From Clostridium ragsdalei P11 (lineage in GTDB: Bacteria > Bacillota > Clostridia > Clostridiales > Clostridiaceae): a stretch of DNA of 64,000 nt. The translations under genes and the position numbers were made by a program. The stretch is from the NCBI RefSeq assembly GCF_001675165.1, contig NZ_LROS01000013.1:23225-87224 (forward strand), in the 5' to 3' direction. Below the pieces are notes generated by a model, which did no database searches, had not been told where the DNA came from, and saw only the letters and a program-made list of their open reading frames with translations. Of this stretch, positions 36,665-46,116 are shown piece by piece (the first letter of the stretch is position 1; each line of letters opens with the position of its first letter).

Positions 36665-37279
36665 TTGGACATTAGTGACTTCACAAAATTTGCAAATATG
36701 TTTGAATATAATATATATATTTGTGCAATTGGATTTATGTTTCTATGTGAATTTATAATATGGATATTTGCTTCAAGCGGAAATAAAAAAAATAGGAAAA
36801 AATCTGATAGAGGTTCAATTTGGTTAATAATTTTAGGATATTGGCTAAGTATTTATGTAAGCTATTATTTCACAGGTTCAGAAGTAAGTGAATTTATAAG
36901 AAAACTTACATTTCCACACATATTTTATTATATGGGCATTTTCTTAATAATAGCAGGTACGGTAATTAGGGCTTATTCCGTGTGGACATTAAAAAAAGCA
37001 TTTACATTATCAGTACAAACAACATCTGACCAACATTTAATACAAAAAGGGTTTTATCGATATGTAAGAAATCCTGCTTATACAGGAAGTATACTAAGTC
37101 TTTTAGGGATAGCATTTTCATTGAGGAATATATTGGCACCTATAGTTGTTTTGGCCATTTGTGTATTATGTTATGGGATTAGAATAAAAGTTGAAGAAAA
37201 GGCATTAAAGGAACAATTTAAAAAAGAATTTGAAGTTTACTGTAAGCATACGTATTGTTTATTTCCATTTGTGTGGTAA
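36665..37279 (+). CDS. Isoprenylcysteine carboxyl methyltransferase-like membrane protein
   Basis: A 204-residue polytopic protein. The C-terminal block TTSDQHLIQKGFYRYVRNPAYTGSILSLLGIAFSLRN...KVEEKALKEQFKKEFEVYCKHTYCLFPFVW has the RNPxY and EE motifs of the ICMT/PEMT family, which bind S-adenosylmethionine. TTG 36665 follows GGAGGTGG. The bacterial substrate is unknown, and isoprenyl-Cys is unlikely. It is the last gene of the PadR group. Confidence 0.85.
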   Translation: MDISDFTKFANMFEYNIYICAIGFMFLCEFIIWIFASSGNKKNRKKSDRGSIWLIILGYWLSIYVSYYFTGSEVSEFIRKLTFPHIFYYMGIFLIIAGTVIRAYSVWTLKKAFTLSVQTTSDQHLIQKGFYRYVRNPAYTGSILSLLGIAFSLRNILAPIVVLAICVLCYGIRIKVEEKALKEQFKKEFEVYCKHTYCLFPFVW

Positions 37280-37284
37280 GATAT

Positions 37285-37334
37285 GAGGACTTGATTAGTT
37301 TACAAAAATTATTTTGCAAACTAATCAAGTCCTC
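37285..37334. terminator. Strong terminator between convergent genes
   Basis: A perfect 17-bp stem, GAGGACTTGATTAGTTT with AAACTAATCAAGTCCTC. A/T runs lie in the loop rather than after it, so termination may be bidirectional. Confidence 0.75.
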
Positions 37335-37405
37335 TAAGTGTATTATCAGTACAGGTAACTTTTTAGTATTAGAATGAGTAGATGCTTTGAATAAATTTGA
37401 AACAT

Positions 37406-38788
37406 TTATTTACTTAGTATATTAAAATAAATAGGAAGAGATTCACTTTCCGTATTTAATTTTTCAATTAATACAGGATTATTAATTGATTCATAAATTA
37501 GTTTAATTGTCTTGGAAAGATCAGCGTCCTCTACTCCTAAAACAATATTGGATTCACAAGATGGCTGCATAATTATCTTTATTTTGATATTTTGGTTAGA
37601 TAAATTTTCAAAAATTTTATGGATAATTTGCCTAAATTTATTTATATTTCTTATAATTATTCCAACTAAAGATATATTGTGATTTATAGTTATAGAACCT
37701 GGGTTAAGCTGAGTTTCTATCTTACTAATAAAAGAATTTTCACATTTACGTAATTGGGAATCTGGTACAATTAATGATACAGAATCTGAATTAAAAGACA
37801 AATGTTCTACAGAAATATTATCAGCGTTTATAATTGAAAATAGGTTATTCAAACCATCATTTATTAAATTGAGTTTTTCCAATCTTACTATTGAAAAATT
37901 TCCTTTGCCTGATATTCCAGCAATAGTGTCTTTACAATCTTCATCAGGTAAATTATCAGATATAAAAGTACCAATGTCGTTTGGATTATTCGTGTTTCTT
38001 ATATTTATTGGAATTTTACTTTCTTCAACGGGAATAATTGAGTCTTCATTTAGAACATTTGCTCCCATATGAGAAAGATTTTTTATTTCTTTATATGTCA
38101 TATTTCTTATATTTTTAGGGTCTTTTACAATGTTTGGATTTGCCATTAACACGCCGGATACATCAGTCCAGTTTTCATATATAGAGGCATTCATAACACT
38201 TGATATTATGGAACCTGTTATGTCTGATCCTCCTCTTGGAAAAGTTTTAATTGATCCATCTTTGTTTGAACCATAAAAACCGGGTATTACAGCTTTTTCT
38301 ACATGGGAAAGTTTGTTTAAAATTAACATTTTAGTAGCTTCTTTGTCTAATTGGCCATTTTGTTTAAATGAGATTATATCTGAAGGATCTATAAACGTAA
38401 AATTGATAAACTTTGAAAAAATTAAACCATTTAGATATTCTCCACGGCTTAAAATATAGTCCTTAGAGGCACCGCTAAAAAAATCATTTTTTATATCATA
38501 TAAGAATTTTTTTATATTTAAATCTAATTTTAAATTATTACATATAGAAACATATTTTCCTTCGATTATATTGAAATAATTTTCAAATAGATTTTTATTA
38601 TCAACACTACAATAGCATTTATATAGAAGATCTGTGACTTTATAATCTTTTTCAAAAGTTTTTCCTGGAGCGGAAACTACGATATATCGTCTCCTTTTAT
38701 CTTGCAAAACGATTTCCTTTACTTTTTTAAATTGTTTATCATTAGCTAGTGAGCTTCCTCCAAATTTAGCAACTATTAATTTATTCAT
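37406..38788 (-). CDS. Aspartate kinase
   Basis: A 460-residue aspartokinase, the first step to lysine, threonine and methionine. KFGGSSLA at the N-terminus binds ATP/aspartate, and GSIKTFPRGGSDITGSI is the conserved central block. Two C-terminal ACT-like domains (about 300-460) are poorly conserved but suit amino-acid feedback. It is long and divergent compared with the common 400-residue LysC. It is monocistronic and divergent from the sigma-54 activator. A threonine- or dipicolinate-linked isozyme role is possible but unproven. Confidence 0.9.
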   Translation of the reverse strand: MNKLIVAKFGGSSLANDKQFKKVKEIVLQDKRRRYIVVSAPGKTFEKDYKVTDLLYKCYCSVDNKNLFENYFNIIEGKYVSICNNLKLDLNIKKFLYDIKNDFFSGASKDYILSRGEYLNGLIFSKFINFTFIDPSDIISFKQNGQLDKEATKMLILNKLSHVEKAVIPGFYGSNKDGSIKTFPRGGSDITGSIISSVMNASIYENWTDVSGVLMANPNIVKDPKNIRNMTYKEIKNLSHMGANVLNEDSIIPVEESKIPINIRNTNNPNDIGTFISDNLPDEDCKDTIAGISGKGNFSIVRLEKLNLINDGLNNLFSIINADNISVEHLSFNSDSVSLIVPDSQLRKCENSFISKIETQLNPGSITINHNISLVGIIIRNINKFRQIIHKIFENLSNQNIKIKIIMQPSCESNIVLGVEDADLSKTIKLIYESINNPVLIEKLNTESESLPIYFNILSK

Positions 38789-39109
38789 TTTTAAGGTCTC
38801 CTATGAATTATAATTTATTGAATCAGATTTCCTAATTGTAACTTTATATTTATTATAGTTTAGAATTTTACACTTTTTATTGCTTTTAATGCTGGAAATA
38901 TTGCTAAAAATGCTTTTGCATAAAGTACTATAATATTTTATGCAATTTAAAGGTAGAAGGTATCTGTAATATGTCCCAAAGTGGTTTTATATTAGTAAAA
39001 ATGATATAATCATATAAAAATTGAAGACAATATCTATTTAACTAAAAATACAATAATTATTGGTTTTAAGAATTACTAAATATGAAATCAACTTTAAGGG
39101 GGTAAAGGT
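38789..39109. other. 321-bp divergent promoter region
   Basis: Non-coding and AT-rich between the aspartokinase and the sigma-54 activator. I see no aptamer, T-box or -24/-12 element here, only plausible sigma-A-like stretches. The activator's ribosome site (AAGGGGG) ends it. Confidence 0.5.
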
Positions 39110-40753
39110 ATGATTTCCATTGATATTATGTTATTTATCGATAATGATAATATTCTAAGACATGTGAAATTTGGAGATTTAACGAGAACAGATAAGAGAA
39201 TATATATTTTAAAAAAATATATAGGAAATGAAATCACTAGTTTTTTAGATGTAGATTTGAAAATAGATAGTGGTTATATAAAATGGGGGGAGCTATTTCT
39301 TAGATATTTTAAAACCGAGAATTTTACAGGTAAAGGATACATTTTATACATAACTCAGGCAGAAAGTGATGAAGATCTGTATAGGGCGGCTTTTGACTGC
39401 TTATCAGAAGGAATGCAGATATATGATAAAAATGCACATCTTGTATTTTGTAATAAATTTAATGAGAAAATTGAAAAGATGGATAGAAGAAATATAATTG
39501 GGAAGCATTTATTGGATATTTATAGTTTGGAGGAAGATTATAGTACAATTTTGAATACAATGAAAAAGGGAGAAGCTATAGTAGATAGGTGTGATAATTT
39601 TAAGAATAATAAAGGTGAGATAATTTCAACAATGAATTCAGGCTATCCTTTATTTTTAGGAAATAATTTAATCGGAGCTGTTGGGTTAGTACAAGATGTG
39701 TCAGTTTTTCAAAAGTATAGGCAGAAGGCTGCAATTTTTAAGAATTTTACAAACACTAAAAAAAGTAATGAATATTTAAAATCTCCAAAGAAGTACTATG
39801 CATTAAAATATTATAATTTTGATGATATAATTGGAAAAGATGAAAATTTTCTTGAAGCAATTAATTTAGCATGTAATGTTGCTGAAAGAGATTGTTCTGT
39901 ACTTATATATGGGGAGACTGGTACTGGCAAGGAATTGTTTGCACAGAGTATTCACTCTGCAAGTAAAAGAAAATATAAAGAATTCATTGCAGTAAATTGT
40001 GCTGCTATTCCTGAAAATTTAGTAGAGGGTATATTGTTTGGTACGGAAAAGGGAGCTTTTACTGGAAGTTGTGATAAGAAGGGACTATTTGAACAGGCTG
40101 AGGGTGGTACATTATTTTTAGATGAAATTAATTCAATGAGTCTTCAAATGCAGTCTAAACTTCTTAGGGTTTTGCAGGAGAAAAGTTTTAGAAGAGTGGG
40201 AGGGAGCAAAGATATTGAAAGTAATGTAAGAATTATTTCATCTACCAATGAAAAACCATTTTCATTGATTAAAAATGGCAAGATGAGGAGTGATTTATAT
40301 TATAGAATAAGTACAATAACCATTAACATTCCTCCACTTAGGGAGAGAAAAAAAGATATTGAACTACTGGCACAATTATTTATGAAAAAATTATGCCGTA
40401 ATTATTCAAAAAATATAAATGTAATGTCGGAGGAAGTTATCAAAGCATTTAAAGAATATGATTGGCCGGGAAATGTAAGGGAGTTGCAGCATTGTATTGA
40501 ATATATATTTAACACCATAACTGAAAATACTATATACATGAGTGATTTACCCCAATATATGAAAAAGAAAGCTAGCAGGGACTGCAAAAAAGGTTTGCAG
40601 CATAAAACACTGGAACAGATACTTAATGAATATGAGAGAGAAGTAATAAAGACTGCTCTTAGAAAAAATAAGAATAATGTTACAAATACAGCGAAATGCC
40701 TGGGAATGAAGAGACAAAGCCTACAATATAGAATGAAAAAATATGGATTATAG
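39110..40753 (+). CDS. Sigma-54-dependent transcriptional activator with PAS sensor
   Basis: A 547-residue enhancer-binding protein. Residues ~1-90 form an unrecognised N-terminal part. A PAS domain (about 95-205, ALFDCLSEGMQIYDKNAHLVFCNKF-like) should bind the effector. The AAA+ domain (about 245-475) has Walker A YGETGTGKELFAQ, the sigma-54 loop EKGAFTGS (usual GAFTGA) and Walker B GGTLFLDEINSM. A Fis-type helix-turn-helix ends the protein (NVTNTAKCLGMKRQSLQYRMKKYG). It is RocR-like in build. A -24/-12 promoter follows directly, so it very likely switches on the symporter/lyase operon. Confidence 0.95.
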   Translation: MISIDIMLFIDNDNILRHVKFGDLTRTDKRIYILKKYIGNEITSFLDVDLKIDSGYIKWGELFLRYFKTENFTGKGYILYITQAESDEDLYRAAFDCLSEGMQIYDKNAHLVFCNKFNEKIEKMDRRNIIGKHLLDIYSLEEDYSTILNTMKKGEAIVDRCDNFKNNKGEIISTMNSGYPLFLGNNLIGAVGLVQDVSVFQKYRQKAAIFKNFTNTKKSNEYLKSPKKYYALKYYNFDDIIGKDENFLEAINLACNVAERDCSVLIYGETGTGKELFAQSIHSASKRKYKEFIAVNCAAIPENLVEGILFGTEKGAFTGSCDKKGLFEQAEGGTLFLDEINSMSLQMQSKLLRVLQEKSFRRVGGSKDIESNVRIISSTNEKPFSLIKNGKMRSDLYYRISTITINIPPLRERKKDIELLAQLFMKKLCRNYSKNINVMSEEVIKAFKEYDWPGNVRELQHCIEYIFNTITENTIYMSDLPQYMKKKASRDCKKGLQHKTLEQILNEYEREVIKTALRKNKNNVTNTAKCLGMKRQSLQYRMKKYGL

Positions 40754-40804
40754 ATGCAGAATGATTTTGCACTTTTGCAAAATTATTTTGCATCTTTTTT
40801 TTAT
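40753..40804 (+). terminator. Terminator of the sigma-54 activator gene
   Basis: GATGCA...ATTTTGC pairs with GCAAAAT...TGCATC and is followed by eight Ts. Confidence 0.88.
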
Positions 40805-40883
40805 TTTAGAATATTAAAATGCAATAAGCCAGAATAAAACCTGATATTTTCAGCATTTTTAATATATTCACGCAATATTGAAG

Positions 40884-40900
40884 TTGGCATGACTTTTGCT
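40884..40900 (+). promoter_or_regulatory. Sigma-54 (-24/-12) promoter
   Basis: TTGGCATGACTTTTGCT has GG and GC exactly ten bases apart, the defining sigma-54 spacing, and it lies 55 bases before the symporter gene. The activator just upstream fits this class of promoter. Confidence 0.88.
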
Positions 40901-40954
40901 ATAAATTATTTTATTAATTAGATACAAAATATAAAATAAGGTAGGTGTTGGATT

Positions 40955-42358
40955 ATGTTATTATCCAGCTTTGACAATGTAGTTATCATTTTATGCTCAA
41001 TTCTACTAATTTTTATTGGTTGGTATTTTTCAAGAGCAGTAAAAGATATGGAAAGTTTTTATCTAGGTAATAGGAGTCTTCCATGGTCTCTTACTGTTGG
41101 AGCACTGGTTGCAACTTGGTATGGTGGGGTTGGAACAATTGGGACAGTTGAATATTCAGCAATGTATGGATTATCTGTTTGGGTTATTTGGTGTGTTACC
41201 TCCCATTTAGGACGTATGCCATTAGCACTTTGGGTAGGACCCAAAATACATATTAGAACAGACATTACAGTTCCGGATTTACTGGAGAGTGCATATGGTA
41301 AGGGGGTTGCAGTTCTTGGTGCTATATTAATGCTTACATATTGTACTCAAATAGGTCAGTTAACGTCATTTGGATTTATAGGAAAGGTTGCCTGGGGAAT
41401 TAATAATTTTACAGCAGGTATAGTATGTATTGTAATGGTTATTGTAATTGCAGTTTTAGGTGGACTTATGGGAGTTGCAGTTACTGATATGTTAATGTTT
41501 TGGTGTATGTGTTTTGGACTTACAATGGTGCTTCCTGGGCAATGGGACAGTATTGGTGGATGGGCTGGACTTCAGCATGCATTATCTAAAACTCCAGCAT
41601 TAATGGATCCGTTAGGTGGACTTACGCCTATGAAAGCTTTAATGCTCTGTGTACTTTCATTTGGAGTTTATGCAGATCCAACATTTTACCAAAGATTTTC
41701 TGCATCAGATTCACCAAAATCAGGAAGGCGTGCGCTTCTATCATGCTTTGTTTTGTGGGTTTGTTTTGATATTGTATTAACTCTTACAGGACTCATTGTT
41801 AAGGTAAAATATCCGAACATGGTACCTGGAGAAGGATATATAAAACTTGTATTAGGAAGTTTACCTCAAGGAGTAAGGGCATTATTCATAATTGGCCTTG
41901 CAGGTTCAATAATTTCTGCATTAGATGGATATTATCTTTCAGGTGGAGCAACTCTTGCAAATGATATATACGGAAGGATTAAAGGAAATGTTACGCAGGA
42001 CAAACTGGTTCTACTTACAAGGATAGGTATAATAGTAGAATCACTAGCAGCATTATCAATTGCATTTAAATTTACTACAGCACAAGATGCATTTATATTT
42101 GTAAGCAGTATTTGGATGGCAGCAGGATTTGTTCCAATAGTTGGTGGACTTGTTTGGAAAGGTAGGAAAACTGCATTAGGAGGTTATCTTGGAATACTTG
42201 TAGGGGGATTTTCATTTGCATATTTTAAGTTATTTCCTATTAAGGCTTTCAATGTGGAAGCACTTGTTGTTGCACTGCCATTGTCTTTAATAGCATGGAT
42301 TTTAGGCAATAAGTTTGGCAGATCTATTCCTGAAAAAGTAGCTAAGGAGGTAGTATAA
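40955..42358 (+). CDS. Sodium:solute symporter (SSS family)
   Basis: A 467-residue membrane transporter with about 13 TM helices. DMESFYLGNRSLPWSLTVGALVATWYGGVGTIGTVEYSAMYG is the N-terminal SSS signature and GLAGSIISALDGYYLSGGATLANDIYG the second. It takes up an organic solute with Na+. It is the first gene of the sigma-54 operon, so its cargo is probably the substrate of the lyase at the operon's end, perhaps histidine, urocanate or a related compound. Its stop overlaps the next start (TAATG). Confidence 0.93.
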   Translation: MLLSSFDNVVIILCSILLIFIGWYFSRAVKDMESFYLGNRSLPWSLTVGALVATWYGGVGTIGTVEYSAMYGLSVWVIWCVTSHLGRMPLALWVGPKIHIRTDITVPDLLESAYGKGVAVLGAILMLTYCTQIGQLTSFGFIGKVAWGINNFTAGIVCIVMVIVIAVLGGLMGVAVTDMLMFWCMCFGLTMVLPGQWDSIGGWAGLQHALSKTPALMDPLGGLTPMKALMLCVLSFGVYADPTFYQRFSASDSPKSGRRALLSCFVLWVCFDIVLTLTGLIVKVKYPNMVPGEGYIKLVLGSLPQGVRALFIIGLAGSIISALDGYYLSGGATLANDIYGRIKGNVTQDKLVLLTRIGIIVESLAALSIAFKFTTAQDAFIFVSSIWMAAGFVPIVGGLVWKGRKTALGGYLGILVGGFSFAYFKLFPIKAFNVEALVVALPLSLIAWILGNKFGRSIPEKVAKEVV

Positions 42359-42594
42359 TGTCAAAGAAAAATGATAAACTTGAAATTTCCTGGTTTGGAA
42401 TTGATGGGTTTCTTGTATTGCTTTATTTTATAGTAGTAGGGGTAATTTATTATGCAATTTCAGCTCATAATGACTTTATAGTGGGAAGGTTAATTCCCTA
42501 TGGGATTATGATTGCTGTAACTTTAATTTTTATAAATTACCTTGGAATAATATTTAAATTTTCTAGAAAGTCTAAAGACAGTAAGAAAAAATAA
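42358..42594 (+). CDS. Small two-TM membrane protein beside the symporter
   Basis: A 78-residue protein with two hydrophobic helices (about 17-36 and 45-66) and a Lys-rich tail. Its ATG overlaps the symporter stop, so it is translationally coupled. It may be an accessory subunit of the symporter, as small DUF997-like proteins are for some SSS carriers. I do not recognise its family with certainty. Confidence 0.75.
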   Translation: MSKKNDKLEISWFGIDGFLVLLYFIVVGVIYYAISAHNDFIVGRLIPYGIMIAVTLIFINYLGIIFKFSRKSKDSKKK

Positions 42595-42616
42595 ATTTTT
42601 ATTAGGAGTAAATATT

Positions 42617-43159
42617 ATGGATATAAAATCATTCCCTATTAAAGTTGAAAAACAAGAAGCAGAGAAAAGAGCTCAAGCTATGGGAGGAGTTTTATGGAAA
42701 GTTATATTTTTAAATAAAAAGCTTTCTGAGGTTAGAAAACATTTTGTTGAATTTAAACTTGTGACCCTTGAAATTATCCATAAACCAACAGTTATTGAAA
42801 GAATGGTATCAAAAAAAGCAAATGAAAAAAAACAAACAATTACTTTGCTTGCCAATGGATCAACAGGATCTGTTTCATGGGTAGATAGTATGCCTGACAT
42901 AATTGAATTAAAGGAAGTTGATAGTAATTCTATTCAACTATCTGATAAAGACGATGATTATCTTATATTAAAAGCAAGAAAGCTTGCATTAAAAGTTGTG
43001 CACAGGCATGTTGGAGGAATACCGGAATTTAAAGTTTTAAAAATAGAAAGTGTTTTTAGACCATATTGGATTGCTCTTTATGGTGATGTGGCAGAAGGCA
43101 ATAAGGTTCGATATATGCCTATTGCAGCTGATGGATGTGGATCGCATAGGAGCATGTAA
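42617..43159 (+). CDS. Conserved protein of unknown function in the lyase operon
   Basis: A 180-residue soluble protein with no signal or TM. Visible features are an N-terminal helical part (KQEAEKRAQAMGGVLWKVIFLNKKLSEV), a middle with Gly-Ser loops (LLANGSTGSVSWVDSMPDIIEL), and a C-terminal block (RPYWIALYGDVAEGNKVRYMPIAADGCGSHRSM) holding a Cys and two His. It lies between the symporter pair and the lyase, 22 and 22 bases from them. I cannot assign it. An accessory or second enzymatic role next to the MIO-less lyase is inferred from place only. Confidence 0.85.
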   Translation: MDIKSFPIKVEKQEAEKRAQAMGGVLWKVIFLNKKLSEVRKHFVEFKLVTLEIIHKPTVIERMVSKKANEKKQTITLLANGSTGSVSWVDSMPDIIELKEVDSNSIQLSDKDDDYLILKARKLALKVVHRHVGGIPEFKVLKIESVFRPYWIALYGDVAEGNKVRYMPIAADGCGSHRSM

Positions 43160-43181
43160 CTAAGATGAAGAGGTGATACTG

Positions 43182-44753
43182 TTGGAATATGAAGATAAGA
43201 AAAACTGTGTTCAATATGCAAAAAAGTTAAAGCAGGTAGTTATAGGATGTAAAGATATTACTCTTGAGGAGTTTATAGCAATATCAAGATATAAGGCAAC
43301 AGTTATATTATCAGATGCTTTTAGAAAAAGAGTTACTAAATCGAGAGGATTGGTAGAGAAATTTTTAAAGGAGAAAAGAGTTATATATGGGTTAACTACA
43401 GGATTTGGTGATAACTGTGATAAGATTATTGAGCCTGAAGATGCAATTATTCTTCAGAAAAATATCTTAAGATCCCATGCTTGCTCAATAGGAGAAGCAT
43501 TAGAAGAGGAGTGTGTTAGAGCAATTCTATTAATGATGACTTTGAATATGGGACAAGGATATTCAGGAGTAAAATTTGATACTATTGAAACTATAGTTAG
43601 TGTTCTAAATAGTAATATAGTTCCATTTGCACCCTGTCACGGATCAGTAGGATATCTTTCAGTAGAAGCACATATCAGCTTAGTTCTTATAGGTGAAGGT
43701 AAGGCTTTTTATAATGGTAAACTAATAGATGGTTATGAGGCATTACAATTGGAAGGGATAAAACCAGTTGAATTAGGTTGTAAGGAAGGACTTGCTTTGG
43801 TTTCCGGAACTACTTCGGTTACTGCCCTAGCTGCATTGGCAATATACGATGGAATAAAGGCTGCAAAAACTGCAGATATTATCGGAGCAATAAGTCTTGA
43901 GGCTTTAAGGGGAACTACAAGAGCATTTGACCCTAGGCTGCAGTCTGTAAGACCCCATGAGGAACAGAACATGACAGCTAGAAATATTCTAAGGATACTT
44001 GAAGACAGTGAAATTGCCATAAAATATAAAGATTATAGACTTCAGGATGCGCTTTCTTTAAGATGTATACCTCAGCTTCATGGAGCAGCTAAAAAAACTT
44101 TAAAAGATGCTGCAAAAACAATAATTATTGAAATGAATTCCTGCTGTGATAATCCTGTTATATATCCAATTAAAGATGATGGCGTTGCACTTATGGGGTG
44201 TAATGCAGATGGATCATATGTTGGAATTGAAGCAGATTCTTCATGCATTGCTATGACGAGTATTGCCAAAATGTCGGAAAGAAGAATAGATAGGCTTGTA
44301 AATCATCATATCAGTGAACTGCCGGCATTTTTAATTGAGAAGACTGGACTTAATAACGGTTTTATGATTCCACAATATACGGCTGCAGGACTTTTAGGGG
44401 AAATGCGTATATTGTCAACACCAGCAAGTATTGATAACACTCCAACATGTGCAAATCAAGAGGATTATGTGAGCATGGGTTATAATGCTTCAAGGAAGGC
44501 GTATAAGTGTGTAGGATTATTGGAAAACATATTATCTATTGAGTTATTAAATGCACTTCAAGCTGTTGAGTTCCTAAAACCATTGAAGATGTCTACGGCA
44601 ACAAAATCGGTGTATGATTTAATTAGAAAAATTGTTCCTAAGATAGAAGATGATGAGCATTTATATCCTTATATTGAGTATATAAATAATCAAATACATG
44701 AAGGCAATATTTTAGAAGAAGTTGAAGATGTAATAGGTGTTTTAGAAATTTAA
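43182..44753 (+). CDS. Histidine/aromatic ammonia-lyase homologue lacking the MIO triad
   Basis: A 523-residue member of the HAL/PAL family. Family marks are VIYGLTTGFG with the catalytic Tyr, GLALVSGTT, QDALSLRCIPQLHG with the active-site Arg, DNPVIYP and SERRIDRL. The central motif is abnormal. Where HALs have GSVGASGDLAPLAH, this protein has GSVGYLSVEAH (about 154-164), three residues shorter and without Ala-Ser-Gly, so the MIO electrophile cannot form. The Asn of the usual LNGT is Ser, and the Tyr of DPYSLR is replaced. The reading frame is intact, so this is a changed enzyme rather than a wreck. TTG 43182, behind AAGAGGTGAT, is preferred over GTG 43173. The substrate is unknown; elimination without MIO or another lyase role is possible. 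Confidence 0.9.
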   Translation: MEYEDKKNCVQYAKKLKQVVIGCKDITLEEFIAISRYKATVILSDAFRKRVTKSRGLVEKFLKEKRVIYGLTTGFGDNCDKIIEPEDAIILQKNILRSHACSIGEALEEECVRAILLMMTLNMGQGYSGVKFDTIETIVSVLNSNIVPFAPCHGSVGYLSVEAHISLVLIGEGKAFYNGKLIDGYEALQLEGIKPVELGCKEGLALVSGTTSVTALAALAIYDGIKAAKTADIIGAISLEALRGTTRAFDPRLQSVRPHEEQNMTARNILRILEDSEIAIKYKDYRLQDALSLRCIPQLHGAAKKTLKDAAKTIIIEMNSCCDNPVIYPIKDDGVALMGCNADGSYVGIEADSSCIAMTSIAKMSERRIDRLVNHHISELPAFLIEKTGLNNGFMIPQYTAAGLLGEMRILSTPASIDNTPTCANQEDYVSMGYNASRKAYKCVGLLENILSIELLNALQAVEFLKPLKMSTATKSVYDLIRKIVPKIEDDEHLYPYIEYINNQIHEGNILEEVEDVIGVLEI

Positions 44754-44780
44754 AATATAGACTATATTTTAATTGTTTTT

Positions 44781-44815
44781 AGGGTATGAAAGTGATCAGT
44801 AAACTTTCATGCCCT
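44781..44815 (+). terminator. Terminator of the lyase operon
   Basis: AGGGTATGAAAGT pairs with ACTTTCATGCCCT (one G-T pair) and is followed by TATTATATT. It separates the lyase from the MFS gene. Confidence 0.75.
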
Positions 44816-44920
44816 TATTATATTATAAGAAAAATGTTATAATTCAAAAAGAGATTTATATTAAAAAAAACATAATGGAAAGGTAAAAGTAATTTCAAAA
44901 CTTTTTGTAGGAGAAATTTA

Positions 44921-46069
44921 ATGGAAAAAAACTTTAAAGCTATGGTAACTATTTTTATAGGATATTTTTTATTGTCACTGTTTTCTAATACATTATCACC
45001 TTTTATAACAACTATAAAAAGTACATATAATGTGTCATCATATGTCATTGCATTTATACCATCAGTAGTATACTGTGCCGCACTTATAACAAATATTATA
45101 GGAGCAAAATTTATGCCGCGGTTGGGGATTAAAAATGGACTGTATCTGGGAATTGTATTTGAAATTTTTGCAAGTCTTATAATTGTATTTTCCCAATCAT
45201 TTTATGTTATTTTAACTGGATATTTTATGGCAGGATTGGCAACTGGGATGGCATGTTTGTACTTGAGCACAATGCTTTCACTTCTTCCACAAAAGTATCA
45301 AAAATTTAGTTTTGCAAATGCATGCTTTGGATTAGGTGGAATTCTAATTTTGCCAATAGACAGGTTTATATTAAAGATGGGTATAAAATTTAATTACACA
45401 TATATTATTCATATATTACTTATATCTTTTTATATTATTCTCGTGTTAAAAATGGATAGAAGGACATTTTATAAAAGTAATTCTAAATGTAATACTTCTT
45501 TTTCTATATTAAAAAATCCTATGATTTTGTTACTTTGCATTGCAGTATTTTTCTATGTTGGAGCGGAGATCTCAACTACAAATTGGACAGGAACTTTTCT
45601 TGAAAAATATTATGGAATTAGTAAAATTGAAGTACCAAATATACTTTTAAGTTTTTGGATACTGTTTACTATAGGAAGGAGTTTAGGAGATAAATTCTTA
45701 GAAAGAGTTGGACAACTTAGATTCCTTTCTATATCACCTTTAATATCAATTTTGGGAATTATTATTTTACTATTTGGAAAAAGTAAGATTCAAGCTTTAG
45801 CAGGATTTGCAATTATAGGAATATCAATATCAATTATGTATCCTGCACTTCAAGGATATATTGTGCAGCATGTTACTGAAAAAAATATACCTTCTGCATC
45901 TGCTGTTACTATGATTTTTAATAACTTGGGAGCTACATTTTTAACCTATATAATAGGTTTTGCAGGTGGTATAAAAATAACTTATGTATTTATAATACAA
46001 ATATTGTTTTACATATACATAGCATTAATTTCTGTATACTATAGAATTTTTAAACCTGGTAAAGTTTAG
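44921..46069 (+). CDS. MFS transporter
   Basis: A 382-residue, 12-TM major facilitator. N-terminal LLSLFSNTLSPFITTIKSTYNVSSYVIAFIPSVVYCAALITNIIGAKFMPRLGIKNGLYLG holds the loop 2-3 motif region. It resembles sugar/fucose-type or unknown-cargo MFS carriers more than drug pumps. It has its own GGAGAA-type ribosome site and follows a terminator, so it is not part of the lyase operon. Cargo unknown. Confidence 0.88.
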   Translation: MEKNFKAMVTIFIGYFLLSLFSNTLSPFITTIKSTYNVSSYVIAFIPSVVYCAALITNIIGAKFMPRLGIKNGLYLGIVFEIFASLIIVFSQSFYVILTGYFMAGLATGMACLYLSTMLSLLPQKYQKFSFANACFGLGGILILPIDRFILKMGIKFNYTYIIHILLISFYIILVLKMDRRTFYKSNSKCNTSFSILKNPMILLLCIAVFFYVGAEISTTNWTGTFLEKYYGISKIEVPNILLSFWILFTIGRSLGDKFLERVGQLRFLSISPLISILGIIILLFGKSKIQALAGFAIIGISISIMYPALQGYIVQHVTEKNIPSASAVTMIFNNLGATFLTYIIGFAGGIKITYVFIIQILFYIYIALISVYYRIFKPGKV

Positions 46070-46083
46070 GTTTTGAAAAAACA

Positions 46084-46111
46084 TTGCATTTTAGATGATT
46101 TTTGCTATTAT
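46084..46111 (+). promoter_or_regulatory. Promoter of the yjdF leader
   Basis: TTGCAT, a 16-base spacer and TATTAT end six bases before the first helix of the riboswitch, which matches the expected transcript start. Confidence 0.6.
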
Positions 46112-46116
46112 ATTAA

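Noticed and set aside
43182..44753. Functional classical histidine ammonia-lyase (hutH)
   Set aside because: The Ala-Ser-Gly triad is missing and no other hut genes are nearby, so the hutH symbol was not given.
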